The notes beneath the pieces are model-generated. The model was not told the origin of the DNA. It worked only from the letters and a program-made list of their open reading frames with translations, and searched no databases. From Phytophthora quininea (Eukaryota > Oomycota > Peronosporomycetes > Peronosporales > Peronosporaceae): a DNA stretch of 64,000 bases. The DNA is taken from the NCBI GenBank assembly GCA_011947345.1, contig JAAVTG010000229.1, forward strand, positions 372,001-436,000, written 5' to 3'. Of the stretch, positions 29,501 to 39,522 are shown one piece after another (within the stretch, counting starts at the first letter, position 1; each line of letters begins with the position of its first letter). Made by a program: the position numbers and the translations under genes.

Positions 29501-30298
29501 ATGCCGCCGCCTCCCAACTCCGACACCTCATTCCGTCGCCACCAAGAGCTTCTACGGCTGTACTCGTCCACCCGTACTCGTAGCAATAGCATCGCTAGCA
29601 ATACTAGCAGTATAACACTACCGAAGGACCAAGGGGTGTCCCAACATGACCTGCAAGTGCTTCGAGACAAGTTCCAGTTCATTCGGGACGATGAGGTGGA
29701 CGCTGAGCAGGGCGAGACGGACTGGCAGGTCCGCATGAGTGTGCGCTACTACCGGCAACTATTCCGGGAGTATGCGCTGGCAGATTTGTCGAGGTATCAG
29801 GAGGGGAAGATCGGTCTCCGTTGGCGGACGGAGAGTGAGGTGGTCTCGGGCAAAGGACAGTTCTCCTGCGGCAACAAGCGCTGCGATGGTCGCGAAGGAT
29901 TGCACAGCTATGAACTGCTGTTTGCTTATGTGGAGCACGGAGAGAAGAAGCGCTGTCTCGTGAAGGTTCGAGTGTGCGAAGCTTGCGCCGAGAAGTTGTT
30001 TCACAAGAAGTTGATGGAGCTGCGTCGGAAGAAGGGGAAGAACGAACGCAAGCGACGAGTGGAGGGAAGTATTGGGAAACAGAAAGCGAAGCGGAGACGA
30101 CGGGCAACTTCATATTCTTCTGGATCAGACGAAGGCGGCAGCGGCCACGAGCAGCAGGATGGAGAATCTTTGAATGGCATGCACGAGCTGTGTGCGAAGA
30201 TCAATAACGAGCAGAAGGCCGCGTATTCTCCTACGAGCAGTACGAAACAAAGGCCGACTGACAAGAGCAGAGAAGGTTTCGAAGAATTATTGCCGTGA
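29501..30298 (+). CDS. FRA10AC1: FRA10AC1 family protein
   Basis: A conserved nuclear protein family linked to the spliceosome. The frame from ATG 29501 (MPPPPNSDTSFRRHQELLRL) encodes 265 residues. The central domain contains VRYYRQLFREYALADLSRYQ, IGLRWRTESEVVSGKGQF, SCGNKRCDGREGLHSYELLF and YVEHGEKKRCLVKVRVCEAC, with the CGNK-C...C-C cysteine pattern expected of the family's zinc-binding core. A Lys/Arg-rich stretch and a Ser/Gly-rich acidic tail follow. The start is the only ATG upstream of the domain in frame. It is an intact single exon, convergent with the hydroxylase gene 162 bp away. Confidence 0.88.
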   Translation: MPPPPNSDTSFRRHQELLRLYSSTRTRSNSIASNTSSITLPKDQGVSQHDLQVLRDKFQFIRDDEVDAEQGETDWQVRMSVRYYRQLFREYALADLSRYQEGKIGLRWRTESEVVSGKGQFSCGNKRCDGREGLHSYELLFAYVEHGEKKRCLVKVRVCEACAEKLFHKKLMELRRKKGKNERKRRVEGSIGKQKAKRRRRATSYSSGSDEGGSGHEQQDGESLNGMHELCAKINNEQKAAYSPTSSTKQRPTDKSREGFEELLP

Positions 30299-30460
30299 AA
30301 AACACGATGAATCCAATAGGACCGTGCCTGCAATCCCGGGCTTATCGCGTTAACTTGTTCCAGGCAGCAGGGCTTGTACTTGATGCTCCTCGATCACCGA
30401 AGATATTATACGTAGCAATCCAGCGACGACAGTTACCGGAGTCGGGTCAAAACTCATCTA

Positions 30461-31395
30461 TTACGCGTAATCCTTGAGCCATCCCTTCTCCTTGGCCTCT
30501 TGGAACATGTCAGTGATGGCCTCGCGCTCGGCCTGGACGAGATCTGGATGCCAAAAGTCGAACAGCAGCAGCACGCGGTCTCCCTTCTTCCCATTGTGCC
30601 AGACCTCGTGGTCGAATGCGTCTGCACAGATACACATAAATCATCAGGTCCGTTAACATGGCAAAGATCCACTCGTTCCGCCCTTACCATCCAGCACGAG
30701 CGCCTTTCCTTCTTCCCACTGGCGCGTTTCGTCTCCGACGCGGATGCCGCAGCCTTCCGGCACATACAACGGGAAGTGGCATCTCAAGCGGATATTGCAT
30801 GGCGCCGAGTGGGCCTTGATGCTCGACTGCAACAAAAATCACCGAAGCAGACAGGGCTCGGCGTTAGTCGCCAAGTCTACCAGACCCCTCTGTGCTTGTC
30901 CTGACCCACCTCCGGCTTCAAGATGCTGAAGAACGAGTAAGCGAACGGCAGGCCAGCCATAAAGCCCGGGATGCTCTCCAGGATCTCCACCGTCTTGGGG
31001 CAGTGCACTGCAAAGTCAGCTTGACGCCGGCCCTGCGTCACATACGAGAGCCAATCCCACTGGCCCTGGTGCAGTTGGTGCTCCTTGTCGTAGACCTTAT
31101 AGTCCGAGGCCTCCTTCTGCGCTGTTGCATCTCGGAGCTGCTTGAGTGCCAGAAACTCGTTGGTGATGGTCTCTCGATTGGCCTCCAGCGTCTGCACCCA
31201 GTCAAACTTGCTCGTGTCGTGCCACGGCGCCGACTCGAGCCCCGGGAAGCAGAAAAGCGTGGGCGACGGCCTCGGCTTGGCTGCGAAACGGCATCACGCA
31301 GGTGAATGTTTGCTGGACGAGCAGCAGCAGAGGCAGCAGGACGCACCGGAAGTGAGGCACAGCGCCGAGCGGATCAGCGCGGCGCGGTGGGCCAT
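30461..31395 (-). CDS. Aspartyl/asparaginyl beta-hydroxylase family protein, four exons
   Basis: A 2-oxoglutarate/Fe(II) dioxygenase of the AspH fold. Exons: 31347-31395, 30910-31280, 30688-30826 and 30461-30621; introns 31281-31346, 30827-30909 and 30622-30687 all have GT-AG ends and keep phase. The protein (about 240 residues) starts MAHRAALIRSALCLTS and contains FCFPGLESAPWHD, HCPKTVEILESIPGF, GLPFAYSFFSILKP, then the core AHSAPCNIRLRCHFPLYVPE and FDHEVWHNG, which supply the two metal-binding His and the oxoglutarate-binding Arg. Unlike animal AspH it lacks a long lumenal region and has only a short hydrophobic N-terminus. The substrate is unknown. The frame is intact. Confidence 0.88.
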
Positions 31396-31625
31396 CGCAA
31401 TTGACTGATTGGCTGAAATAGAAACTATTTACAATATAGCCAATTGTTTCATTGGTTGAAAATACATTTACTTCCGTTTATAGCCCGAGGTGCAGGTCGG
31501 CGGCGGCTTTTCATGATCTCCGGTAAATGTTCCTTTGGGGAAGGCGTCGCTAAGCCTTCTCTCGACCGCGAGCCCTCATTCTTGTAGGTGCGAGGCAGAG
31601 AACACGACCTGAGGCAAAAAATAGC

Positions 31626-33411
31626 ATGGCCGCTGCGCCCAGAGACGACGGCGAAGCCAAGGAGGAGCCCAGCCCTGCTACGTCCGACGAGGACGCGCTG
31701 CTGGATGAAATGTTCACGGACCGCAGCGCCACGAGCGACGACAACTCAAACTCCATCACCGACAGTGGCGACAACCACGAGAACAGTCCAGATGCCACCA
31801 GGGTCGCCTCGATTCACCCTGAGAGCGTCGCCACTGCAACGGTGGAGACTGCAACCCGATCGAGAGCGAGCAAGACGCTGCCGATCCTCTCGACTGTCAT
31901 CACTCGCGACGTGTACTACGAGAAGCTGCTGCATAATGCCGACCATGCAGTCGGCCGCACCAGAGTGCCGTGGCACTCCAAGAGCGTGTCGGATCTGAGA
32001 GACCCGAGCACCAAACCCACGAGGATCGTGGCGTTCGATGTCGGCGGCAAGCTCTTCCGCTGCAAAGAGAGCTTGATCGCCAAGCACCCACTCAAGAGAC
32101 TCAACCAGATCATCGCCTGCGGATGCGGCAAGGCCAGTTGTCTGGATGACGCCTTCTTCATTGACCGCAACCCGCAGCACTTTGAGATGATCTTGGACTG
32201 GTACCGCACGGGCAAACTGGTGCGTCAGCGCAATGTGGACGAGGAAGCTTTCAAGGACGATGCCATCTACTTTGATCTGTACGAGGAGCTGTTCTCGAAA
32301 ACTCCAGCAGCGTCGAGTGCGACGGAGATCACTGTGCCCTGGGAGGCGTCGGCTGGACTGCCAGTTCGTAGACGATCTGTCAACGACGTCGAGGTGGAGA
32401 CCAAGAGCACAAAGCGAGTCAGCATGTTTGCCACGATGGCTGTTCCAATCAAGCAAGTCAGTGCTGCTCCTCGTCAAGAAAATACACTGCAGCAAAGCAA
32501 GACGAAGGACACGCAAATCCAAGCGGTGGAGAGAACTGCGTCGAATGATGGCGGACCGTTGCGCTTTTCAGACGAGAGCGACGCGTGCTCGCGATGAAGA
32601 GCATCCCGCTAGTGTTCAAAGTCCGCCGCTTTGAGCAGCTCCTGGTGGAGAGTATCAAGGGCCGAGGGAAGCTCATGGTGCGTGTGTGCGATGTCACTGG
32701 CATGCAGGCAGTGGAGGTGTCGGAGGCTGTGCTGTTCGACAGCAACTCTCGATTCTACTTGGAAGGGGACGAGCCCAACTGGAGCACAATGCTTTGTTTC
32801 CAGGCAACCACATGTACACGTTTTGGATGGAGGAGCACAGCAGCAGCACAACAAGCGTACAACCACCCGCAGCCGCATGTCTGGATATCGACTTCAAGCT
32901 GCTATTTACTTTCGACCACAGCGATCGACTTACAACCGCCGAGCTCACGCGGTCCATGTCGGACTCCAACACTGCGCTACAGTCGCTCACACCGGAGAGG
33001 ACCTCGCCATCGACCACTACGAGTGAATCCTTTTCCCCATGTTTGTTTTTGCCTCCATCGCAGCAGCAACGCCATTCAGATGTGGACTCGCCTTCGAGAG
33101 CTAGTCAGACAGTTCCGGCCAAGGTACTGTCCCCGGTGTCCAAGTTGAAGAGTGGCGGGAAACGTGAAGGTCAACCACATGATCAATCATCTCCGATGCG
33201 GAACGCCGGGGCCGCAATAGTTCGTGGAGGCCAGCAGCCACACCCACGACCTGCGGAGGGCAAGATCACCATCTACCGGACGAAGGAGTTGGAGCTGGAT
33301 CCAGCAAGCGACCAGGACACGCTGCTGAGCTTGCACCACCACAAGCCGAGCTCTGAACGAAAGACCGTCGAAGCGGCGTATCAAGACATGCAACCGCGTC
33401 TATTTCCTTGA
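31626..33411 (+). CDS. KCTD-like BTB/T1-domain protein, two frame breaks
   Basis: The ATG at 31626 leads an acidic Ser/Thr-rich N-terminus, then a T1/BTB domain: RIVAFDVGGKLFRCKESLIA, HPLKRLNQIIACGCG, DDAFFIDRNPQHFEMILDWY and YRTGKLVRQRNVDEEAF, YFDLYEELF. These are typical of tetramerising KCTD adaptors (often CUL3 partners) and of potassium-channel T1 domains, but no membrane helices follow. After breaks near 32598 and at CAGG 32801-32804 (one base missing each) the protein continues with IPLVFKVRRFEQLLVESIKG, MYTFWMEEHSSST, a region rich in Ser/Thr/Pro, and ends at 33411. Corrected length is 595 residues. An initiator-like CCCTCATTCTTGTAGG lies about 50 bp upstream. Confidence 0.8.
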
Positions 33412-33487
33412 GTTTTTAAGCAAGTTCTTTAGTTGGTAGTGTTTGTTGGAATTTAACATGGAGTAGTTTGGTCGTTCTTATCGCCTC

Positions 33488-33998
33488 TCACAATTGAGTG
33501 CCTGGTAGAAGCAGCGACGTCAGTAGCCGCTCCATTTGGCCAATACTATCGACTGACAGCTTCACTTCTTCGTCCTCTGAGTCGCCGCTAACTTCCTGCA
33601 GCATTTCGAGCATCCCCAAGTACTCCTGGAACTCTTGGATGCTCCACGAGGGTTCATCCAGCTTGTCGCCTCTCGATCCAGCGTTGTCACGGACGTCGGG
33701 CTCAGCGTAGAGCTCTGTGCGTTGAACGGCTTGTAGACAATCGGGCAGCAAAAGTGCCATCAGATCCGTTCTGATTTCCGCTGCCCATTTTGCTACCGTC
33801 TTGCTCGTCGTCATCGTCTTGGTTGACTTCAGGATGATCATACCCAGCGTCTTTGAGGGTTGAGTGTGCTTCAGAGAGATCGAATAGTGGGGACGGCGGG
33901 AAGCTCTTGTGTTGCGGACTTGCAGCGTTGTTGGACGGAGCCTTCATCGACTCGGCAGCCAGAGCGCGAGCACAGACAGGAGCCTCTTGTTGGTTCAT
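33488..33998 (-). CDS. Small acidic protein of unknown function, frame-broken
   Basis: The ATG at 33998 gives MNQQEAPVCARALAAESMKA and an Asp-rich run (NQDDDDEQDG). The frame then changes at about 33800; in the new frame AKWAAEIRTDLMALLLPDCL, SWSIQEFQEYLGMLEMLQEV and SVDSIGQMERLLTSLLLPG follow to the stop at 33488. The shift equals two missing bases, and with them the product is 170 residues. The C-terminal half is predicted to be helical with regular Leu spacing. No family recognised. It lies convergent to the KCTD-like gene. Confidence 0.5.
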
Positions 33999-34770
33999 CT
34001 TGATGCCGTCCTTGACCTTAAGCGCACAAATCGAAGAGTGCGCTGGCTCCTGCTCACCGAGACAAGTCGCGCATGGCAGGTTACCGCTATTTTCAGGCGC
34101 TGGCTACCGGTAAGTTAGCCAGACAGGCGTCAGTCAGAAGATCGCGAACGTCAGCTAGCTTCGAGTCGACGACTTCGACGATAGTTCCGCTGGGGACAAA
34201 ACAGCTCCGCGCTCACGTGACAGAAGTGCTTCACCACCTCCAGGCGAGCAGCATTCCAAGGCTGGGCGCGAAGCGCCACTGCTGGTGCAGGTAACCGTCA
34301 TGTGAATGCATTTGGTTCCGAGAATTTGCTTTGAAGTCGAACGTGCGTGCACCTTTACTTGGTGTACAATCACATATGGCACAATCTTTAGATCGACATT
34401 CGGGAAGAACTGCAATCCCAGATCCTCCCACAACAACAGCATACCCCCGATCGTTGAGTACTTCCGACTTTCTAACCACTCTCTTTATTGCTCCTATAGC
34501 TCCTACGTGCTGCTCCTGGTGACCAGTTCAGCTTCGATGGTGCGTCGAGGCTGTAGTTGCTGCTACTGCTACTGCTACTGCTGCCACTGCGAAAGCGGCA
34601 GTGGCGATGACGCCGATCTGTTGCGGTTGGCGTCCTGCTCCATCACGCAGCGCGTGGTGGTGGAGGCTGGTGACGAGTTGAGCTTGGCAAATATCGTCAA
34701 CCAGACGCTTGCTGATAAAAGGTTCGCTCCCGAGAAACACACGAGACGAAGGTCACAATTTTGACTGTAG
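33999..34770. other. Mostly unassigned DNA between the small acidic gene and the GT31 gene
   Basis: A possible first exon begins at ATG 34073 (MAGYRYFQALAT), followed by a good donor GTAAGT at about 34109, but no matching acceptor and continuation were found. A (CTGCTA)n-like run lies at about 34556-34590. On the minus strand short readable segments (KIVPYVIVHQVKVHA) are not recognisable as a family. The 5' end of the glycosyltransferase gene may lie in this stretch. Confidence 0.35.
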
Positions 34771-35521
34771 ATGCGTTTGAAGCGTTTGCTGCTGCCGCCG
34801 AAGTGGAGAGAATTCGCTAAGAAATTCAACTACCGAAAGAGAGTAGTCTCGTGGAATGGGCGACCCAGGTGAAGAGGAAGGCAGACCATATTGAACTGGA
34901 TCTATATGGAGGAGAAGATATTTTTCTTGTGATTGGCGTTAAGATAGAGAACTTCCCGCGCCGACAGCGATTCGAGACACGTGGGCAACCTTCCTCATCG
35001 GTGTTTGTAGGCTGTGTTCCGAATTTTACCAACATGACTGAGTACGAGCAAGAGCAACTTCAGAACGCTGTCAACTTAGAGAGACCCACGTACGGAGACT
35101 TTTGACGGATGAATTGGACTGTGAAGACTCGTACGCCGACTTAACGAACAAAGTGAAAGAGTTTCTACGGTTTGTAGTCGAACGATTCTCGCAGACTTCG
35201 TTAATGATGATTGCAGACGACGATATTCACCTACACGTGGAAAGTTTAGTCGAATATTTGACGAAGATTGGACGGTTCAAACAACTCTACTTTGGCCAGA
35301 TGTGGGATGAAATCCTCGGCCGGAAACAGGTTCCGGTTCGGGACATGAAAAATCGCTATTGCTTGCCACGATGTGTATCCCCCAACTCGTTTCCTCAGTT
35401 CGCGTTTGGTCCGCACTACATCATGTCGATGGACTGGGCAACTTTCATTGCGAGAAATGCATCTGCAATAATCATGATGGTCGCTGGAGAAGCGACCGAC
35501 AAGCTAGGACTGGAAGAGTGA
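34771..35521 (+). CDS. GT31-type galactosyltransferase-like protein, frame-broken
   Basis: GT31 beta-1,3-glycosyltransferases act in the Golgi lumen. From ATG 34771 the frame reads MRLKRLLLPPKWREFAKKFN. After shifts it continues with ELDLYGGEDIFLVIGVKIEN and FPRRQRF (in one frame followed by RDTW), then YEQEQLQNAVNLERPTYGDF. After one lost base at the TTTT near 35101 it reads DELDCEDSYADLTNKVKEFL, LMMIADDDIHLHVESLVEYL (the DDD metal site), and FPQFAFGPHYIMSMDW (the P-x-Y-x-G-like acceptor region). The stop at 35521 is earlier than usual for the family. The N-terminal membrane anchor was not found and could be on an unrecognised upstream exon. It could be a truncated copy. Confidence 0.65.
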
Positions 35522-36375
35522 GTAATTCTACTCTCTACAGTATCCCAAGTTGATCGAGAGGAATGTTACACGTGTCCGCGGCAAGTTTATCGCTCGAAGA
35601 GCGCTTGGAGCATAGCCCTGCTGCTTTACTTTCATTCTCGTCCAATAGATCGACGTTGGATCGCAAATTCTGCGCCTACTTGTTCGCACGCTGCGACCGA
35701 CCTCAACGTGTGTTAACATTTTATGTACTAAACGCCATGGAGCCTGTTGATGCTCTCGGAACATGTTCAGGCAGCTTACAACCTCCAAACACGACACGTT
35801 AAAAGTCAAGATACTCAACCTGGTACAATGACAAGGCTGTTGGAGTTTGTCATCGCCTTCGAAAACTCCTGTTCCTGGGTATACTACAGAGAAGTTGATA
35901 AACACCGTTCCTTGCTCGACCGTCTCTCAAATGTTCAACCCAGACGGCTTTATTGGACTGCGGGCTTTTCGAGAAACTACGACTGTGCCGAGTGTTTGTC
36001 GCCAAAGTTCATCATTTGCCAGAGCGGCAGCCGGCGATGAGAAACATCACAGCGTCTAACGAGGCATTTTCGTAGCATCCATCGGTTCCAAGCCGCGCGT
36101 TGGCTGATCGTTTGACGGAGCTCATAGAACATCGCAATGTCTGACAAGTATGAGATACCTTTTGAACTGTAGTCGTGAAGAGTTATCAAGACAGACCTCG
36201 GTGAGAGGTTGTGTATTGTTTGATCGAAACAGCAAACATTGGAGACACTGCTGAAGATAAGCAACTCGTTACGTTCAACCGCAACGTGTTGTCGCGCGGG
36301 TTCCCGATTATTCGTGCAGGCAGAAGTGTAAACAGCCAATCTTGAGATGGTCAAACTGAAGCAGACCCAAGCTCA
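35522..36375. other. Unassigned region, no gene supported
   Basis: Overlapping open frames on both strands (for example one from 35747 to 36040 on +) have no recognisable motifs. The start could hold a decayed 3' end of the GT31 gene, since its frame stops early right after LGLEE with a GTGAGT at the stop. Confidence 0.35.
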
Positions 36376-36392
36376 GCTCATTTTACCTTTGG
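36376..36392 (+). promoter_or_regulatory. Oomycete initiator-like core promoter of the 36445 gene
   Basis: GCTCATTTTACCTTTGG matches GCTCATTYYNCAWTTT with one to two differences and lies about 65 nt before the ATG, followed by a C-rich leader. Confidence 0.7.
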
Positions 36393-36444
36393 CATCATCC
36401 GGTCGACAAGTCTCCCTCTCCCCCCCCCCAAGCTCCAAGCCAAG

Positions 36445-36717
36445 ATGAACCTCTGCCAGTTTTTCACGTACTTGGCTATCGCGTCGCTGGCTGCGAGTTT
36501 GACTACAGCTGAAGACACCCCAGCAGTGGCTCCAGCTTCAGGAAATGGACCGATTTACTACGGAAGACCAAACAACGGTGGCTATCCCTACACTACGGCA
36601 CCTGCTCCTACCCCGAACACCACGACACCCGCTCCTGCTTCGAACAACGGACCGATTTACTATGGCAGACCCAATAACGGCGGATACCCGTACGACACGG
36701 CGCCTGCTACTCCGTAA
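36445..36717 (+). CDS. Small secreted Tyr/Gly/Pro-rich protein with two repeats
   Basis: The ATG at 36445 encodes 90 residues: a signal peptide (MNLCQFFTYLAIASLAASLT), an Ala/Pro-rich linker and two near-identical units NGPIYYGRPNNGGYPY separated by a TAPAPTPNTTTPAPA linker. It has no cysteine after the signal peptide. The Tyr- and Gly-rich repeats recall structural wall or matrix proteins that are cross-linked through Tyr (inference). The signal peptide shares MNL-x(4-5)-YLAI-x-SLA with the two large repeat proteins at 4.6-12 kb. A related broken copy with NGRPSNGGY lies at 41579. Expression is supported by a strong initiator match upstream. It has no known domain. Confidence 0.75.
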   Translation: MNLCQFFTYLAIASLAASLTTAEDTPAVAPASGNGPIYYGRPNNGGYPYTTAPAPTPNTTTPAPASNNGPIYYGRPNNGGYPYDTAPATP

Positions 36718-36822
36718 GACGACTCACGTAAATCAATGGAGATAAAATGTTTTGCTCTGAGAACTGCTTATCCAATGCGGCAACTACGTTCATCCTCGTC
36801 GTGTCTTGCTCGGCCGCTAGCC

Positions 36823-37523
36823 TTACACAATGAGCGCCTTCGCGACTTCCTTTGCCTTCTCTTGGCCGCAGATCAGCTCGACAAGCTTCAAACCCATTTC
36901 GATGGCCGTTCCGGGACCTTGGCTGGTGACGCACTTGCCATTCACCACCACGCGCTCGCTGGGCTTGTAGTCCAGGTCGGCCAACTTGGACGCGTAGCTC
37001 GGATACGTCGTGACCGGACCAGGATCGAGTAGCCCGTGCGGGTGAAGCACCACGGCTGGAGCCGCACAGATTCCTCCGTAATAGCGGCCTTGGTGCTTCT
37101 GCTCCTGCAACAAGTTGATCAGCTCGGGAGAATCGTGCAAGTGCTGCGCGCCAGGCCCCTACAAAATGATCCGAACAAACGATAAGAGGCAAGGTATGGT
37201 TAAGCAAACAAGATATCTTGATCAACTCACCCCTGGACAAACAATGAGATCGAACAGGAGGTCCGCGCAAGACTCGATGGAGATGTCGCCCTGCACTTTG
37301 GTTCCTTGCGACATGGTCACGATGTTCTGCATCTTGCGCCCAACGCTGGCCAGCGTCACCTTCATCCCACCGCGAGTCAAGACGTCTGCCACCGCAATGG
37401 CCTCGATTTCTTCCGTGCCGTCCGCCTGCATCAACATCAGCTCAAAACTATCTCATAACATCCGGCAAGGCCTCGTACAATCGGAAGCAACACTGCAGGG
37501 GCTTCTCCTTCCACCGTAGCCAT
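36823..37523 (-). CDS. PARK7: DJ-1/PARK7 family protein, three exons
   Basis: DJ-1 proteins protect against oxidative and carbonyl stress. Exons: 37479-37523 (MATVEGEAPAVLLPI), 37231-37425 (ADGTEEIEAIAVADVLTRGG...) and 36823-37158; introns 37426-37478 and 37159-37230 have GT-AG ends and are phase 0. The product is 191 residues, the usual size. The catalytic nucleophile is the Cys in YYGGICAAPAVVL, with the conserved Glu in ADGTEEIEA and the downstream TSQGPGTAIEMGLKLVEL. The frame is intact. A possible initiator (CTTCACTTTTGTTTCT, minus strand, about 35 nt upstream) precedes the ATG. Cytosolic, no targeting signal evident. Confidence 0.92.
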
Positions 37524-37727
37524 GCTGGTGCTTGTTGCCAGTCCTCGAGAAACAAAAGTGAAGCGATTAGAGCTGCGGTGTAGTTTGCGCGTGAGCTGCA
37601 ACATCTGCACAGTCGTTGGTGGATTGAAGGCTGACAGGGACGCCGCCGTTGGAGCGACAAGTCAACTGAATGCTGCAGGTCCCAGACAAACAGCTACATG
37701 AACGCGTTCGAAGGTTATCATGTTACC

Positions 37728-39321
37728 TTAAGCCTTTTCAGCATCTGCCGACTGCATCTTGGCCTGGTGGTCGGAGCGCCCACGCTTCACGCACTCCTGG
37801 AAGCGACGTTTAAGCAGCTTGTCATCTGGAGCAAGTTGCATGGCCGACCACAGGGCGCAAGCAGCCTCCTCGTACAATCCCAGCGCCTCCAAGCACTGTC
37901 CTTCTCGGAACAACGCCTTGGCCCAGTTCGGACGCAGTTTCTTCGACACACGAACATCATACAGCGCCTGCTTGGCATCGTTGGCGCCCAGGTGAGCTGC
38001 ACAGCGATTGCTGTACAGAACGGCATCAGCCGGCATGATTTCAATGGCTTTGGTGTACAGCTCCACAGCCAAGGCGTAGTCCTTCGCTAAGTACGCCTTA
38101 TTACCCTCATTCTTGAGCTTCGTGGCTTCAGCTTCCGCCTCCTTGCTGACTTCCACAGCTTCAGGCACTGCAATGTCCTCCTCCTTCTCAATGTCAGCGA
38201 GCTGCTTTAGCTTCTCGGCCTCAAGTTTCTCCTCAGTGGTCTGCGGCTCCGCTGTCTCTGCAGGTGCAGGCGCTTTGTTCTTGGCTGCTTCTTCGTAGTA
38301 AGCGTCCAGTTTGATCTTCTCCTCAGCCATGAGTTTGTCCAGATCGGCGTCCTCGAACCCCTTGGTAATGGGCTTCAGGAGCTCCACGATCTCGTGGTGT
38401 CCCATACCGGCAGCAAGCTGCAGTGGAGTAGCCCCTGCATCGGATTTCTTGTTTGCTACCTCCTTCGTGTCTTCTAGCCGGCAGTTCAAGAACTCCTCGA
38501 TCACCTCCTTGAAGCCCGTCTCCGCCGCCATGTGCAGGGCCGTCAAGCCTCCCTCCATCGCCATCGTCAGCGTTGCGCCGCCCTCCAGCAGCTCCTTGGC
38601 CACCACAGGCTTGTTCATTAGACATGCCAGCATCAACGGCGTCACTCCACCAGCGTTCGTCACGTCCGCCTTGGCTCCCAGCTTCAGCAGCTCTGCGACC
38701 GTCTTCTCGCGGTTCTCACTCACTGCAAAGTGCATGGCCGTGCCATTCTTGGTCGTGGCTTCCAGCTGGGCCTTGTGCTCCGCCAGTATTTTGACTGTAC
38801 GGATGCTGCCGTTGGCCGCAGCCTCGTGCAACGCCGTCGTGCCGTTCTTCATGGCCGTGTTGGGGTCTGCAAAGTAGGCTAGCAGCAGCTTCACAGCCGC
38901 AAACTCGTTCTCCTTCGCGGCGTAGACCAATGGGGTGGCTCCTTCCTCGTCCACGAGCTCCACGCACTCGGGCGCGCGGTCGCAGATGTAGCTGATGACT
39001 TTGCGCCGGCCCTTGGCGGCCGCGAAGTGCAGCGCCGTGCGCTTGTGCGCGTCCTTGAAGTCCATGAGCGTCTCCTTGATGTCGGTCACGCCCATCACCT
39101 GCATGGCCTCCACCGTCTTCTCCAGCAGCTCCATGTCGCCATCTAAAGAGGAAATATTGTGTCATAAGCATTGATACATTGGCTGTTTTGTATTGAAAGA
39201 GGCGCCAAAACGCACTCTCAGCGCTAGTGAGCAGGTCGGCCACGATCTTCTTCTGCTTCTGGTACTCGGATGCGCCCTCTTCCTTGTCCTTGGCGAGCTG
39301 CTCGGCTGTGCTTGACGCCAT
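37728..39321 (-). CDS. Ankyrin-repeat plus TPR protein, two exons
   Basis: Exon 1 is 39216-39321 (MASSTAEQLAKDKEEGASEY), the intron 39143-39215 (GTGCGT...TTTAG), and exon 2 is 37728-39142; 506 residues in all. Residues from about 60 to 320 form ankyrin repeats (KRTALHFAAAKGRRKVISYI, GATPLVYAAKENEFAAVKLL, GTTALHEAAANGSIRTVKIL, GVTPLMLACLMNKPVVAKEL, GLTALHMAAETGFKEVIEEF). A Lys/Glu/Ala-rich linker follows, then three TPRs (KLKNEGNKAYLAKDYALAVE, AVLYSNRCAAHLGANDAKQA, AKALFREGQCLEALGLYEEA) with the basic residues seen in Hsp70/Hsp90-binding TPRs. Probably a co-chaperone or scaffold. The frame is intact. Confidence 0.85.
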
Positions 39322-39500
39322 AGTGGTTGCTCTTGCTTGGTGCCAGTCAAAGTGGAATTGATAAACTCTGTCATAATAATTTATGATGATATCGTAGGTT
39401 TTCTAACTTCAACTTACTAGCCAATGAAAACACAGAGAAAGTTGCCTTTCTGAAAAAGTTGCTGGTCAAAACGCGTTAAAGAATGAAAGCTTCGGCTCCC

Positions 39501-39517
39501 GCTTCATTTTGCTATTT
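39501..39517 (+). promoter_or_regulatory. Oomycete initiator-like core promoter of the Crinkler-like gene
   Basis: GCTTCATTTTGCTATTT resembles GCTCATTYYNCAWTTT with one inserted T, only about 6 nt before the ATG at 39523, implying a very short 5' leader. Confidence 0.55.
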
Positions 39518-39522
39518 GAGCG

